Source: Thermoplasmata archaeon
Lineage (GTDB): Archaea > Thermoplasmatota > Thermoplasmata > Lutacidiplasmatales > UBA184
Direction: 5' to 3'
NCBI GenBank assembly: GCA_030043835.1
Contig: JASHWY010000222.1
Coordinates: 1-6,362, forward strand
Length of the DNA: 6,362 nt
The notes beneath the pieces were generated by a model, which saw only the letters and a program-made list of their open reading frames with translations, made no database searches and was not told the origin of the DNA. The position numbers and the translations under genes are program-made. Positions 5,922 through 6,362 of the stretch are shown here, one piece after another. The first letter of the stretch is position 1; each line of letters opens with the position of its first letter.

Positions 5922-5927
5922 CCTCCC
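5922..5927 (-). promoter_or_regulatory. Ribosome binding site of atpD
   Basis: GGGAGG on the minus strand (CCTCCC on +) lies 4 nt before the GTG start of atpD, in the 18-bp gap after the atpB stop. It supports a GTG start where no nearby ATG would keep the conserved N terminus. Confidence 0.7.
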
Positions 5928-5935
5928 TGCGGGGC

Positions 5936-6362
5936 CTACCCACCGACCACCGGCGGGTGGGTCCGGTGCTGCGCGATGAACTCGGGCCGGATCCGCTTCA
6001 ACTCGGAGTCCGGGAAGTCGGACAGGATCTCCCACGCGATCGCGAGGCTGTCGTCGATCGTCCGGTCCTCGTCGGGTCGCTGGGTCACGAACTCCTTCTC
6101 GTATCGGTCGGCCGCGCGCAGGTAGAGCCGGTCGATCGCGCTCAGCGCTTCCTCGCCGACGATCGCCGAGAGCGCGCGTTGGTCCTTCCCCGTCGCGTAC
6201 GCCGCGAACAGCTGGTCGGAGACGCCCCGGTGGTCCTCGCGCGTCCGCCCTTTTCCGATCCCGAGGTTCATGAGGCGGGAAAGGCTCGGCAGGACGTCGA
6301 TCGGCGGGTAGACTCCCTTCCGCTGAAGCTCGCGGCTGATGTAGACCTGGCCCTCGGTGATG
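5936..6362 (-). CDS. atpB: A-type ATP synthase subunit B, C-terminal part (partial, 5' end outside window)
   Basis: Non-catalytic nucleotide-binding subunit of the A3B3 head. The frame is open from the right edge (first full codon at 6361-6359) to TAG at 5936-5938, giving 141 C-terminal residues. They match the family closely: [30 protein letters not shown] with [11 protein letters not shown] after it, then [15 protein letters not shown]. Next come [18 protein letters not shown], the FVTQ segment and the end [10 protein letters not shown]. The P-loop-like region would be upstream, outside the window. The internal ATG at 6271 is not the start, since conserved residues precede it in frame. By the usual order, atpA should lie just beyond the right edge, and the promoter of this unit with it. 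Confidence 0.97.
   Translation of the reverse strand, partial: ITEGQVYISRELQRKGVYPPIDVLPSLSRLMNLGIGKGRTREDHRGVSDQLFAAYATGKDQRALSAIVGEEALSAIDRLYLRAADRYEKEFVTQRPDEDRTIDDSLAIAWEILSDFPDSELKRIRPEFIAQHRTHPPVVGG

Overview
This window is a fragment of a GC-rich archaeal genome (about two-thirds G+C by spot counts of a few lines). Seven genes of the archaeal A1Ao-type ATP synthase lie in it, arranged as two blocks that face each other. The archaeal assignment rests on three things: an A-type subunit set (B, C, D, E, H, I and a small two-helix K), a TATA-type promoter with no bacterial -35/-10 pair, and a VKOR disulfide gene next to what may be an archaeal thioredoxin-like partner. A high-GC, uncultured member of the Thermoplasmatota is my best guess, but it is a guess; the sequence alone does not fix the lineage.

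Layout. Positions 1-803 (+) hold the 3' end of an exported thioredoxin-like or DUF929-like protein, then a VKOR-family membrane oxidoreductase. Both probably belong to one unit for extracytoplasmic disulfide formation. A short gap (804-890) carries a clear TATA box. Block 1 follows on the + strand: atpK (c-ring proteolipid), atpE (peripheral stalk) and atpC (central-stalk socket on the ring). Block 2 is on the - strand and is read from the right edge leftward: atpB (3' part only), atpD, a 43-codon single-membrane-helix gene of unknown function, atpH and atpI. The last genes of the two blocks, atpC and atpI, converge with only 7 bp between their stop codons.

How the genes work together. A/B form the catalytic head. 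D (with F) is the rotor shaft, and C joins it to the K ring. E and H form the peripheral stalks, which tie the head to the membrane stator I. I and K together make the ion path. atpA and atpF are not in the window; atpA is expected just beyond the right edge, upstream of atpB. In many euryarchaea these genes form one co-directional operon ordered H-I-K-E-C-F-A-B-D. Here K-E-C and B-D-x-H-I are separate and inverted relative to each other, so rotor ring and stator come from different transcripts.

The least explained element is the small membrane-protein gene at 5158-5289. It has a near-perfect ribosome binding site, overlaps the end of atpD and shares one base with the start of atpH. No CRISPR, mobile element, rRNA or tRNA was seen. 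Every stretch longer than 300 bases is covered by a gene.
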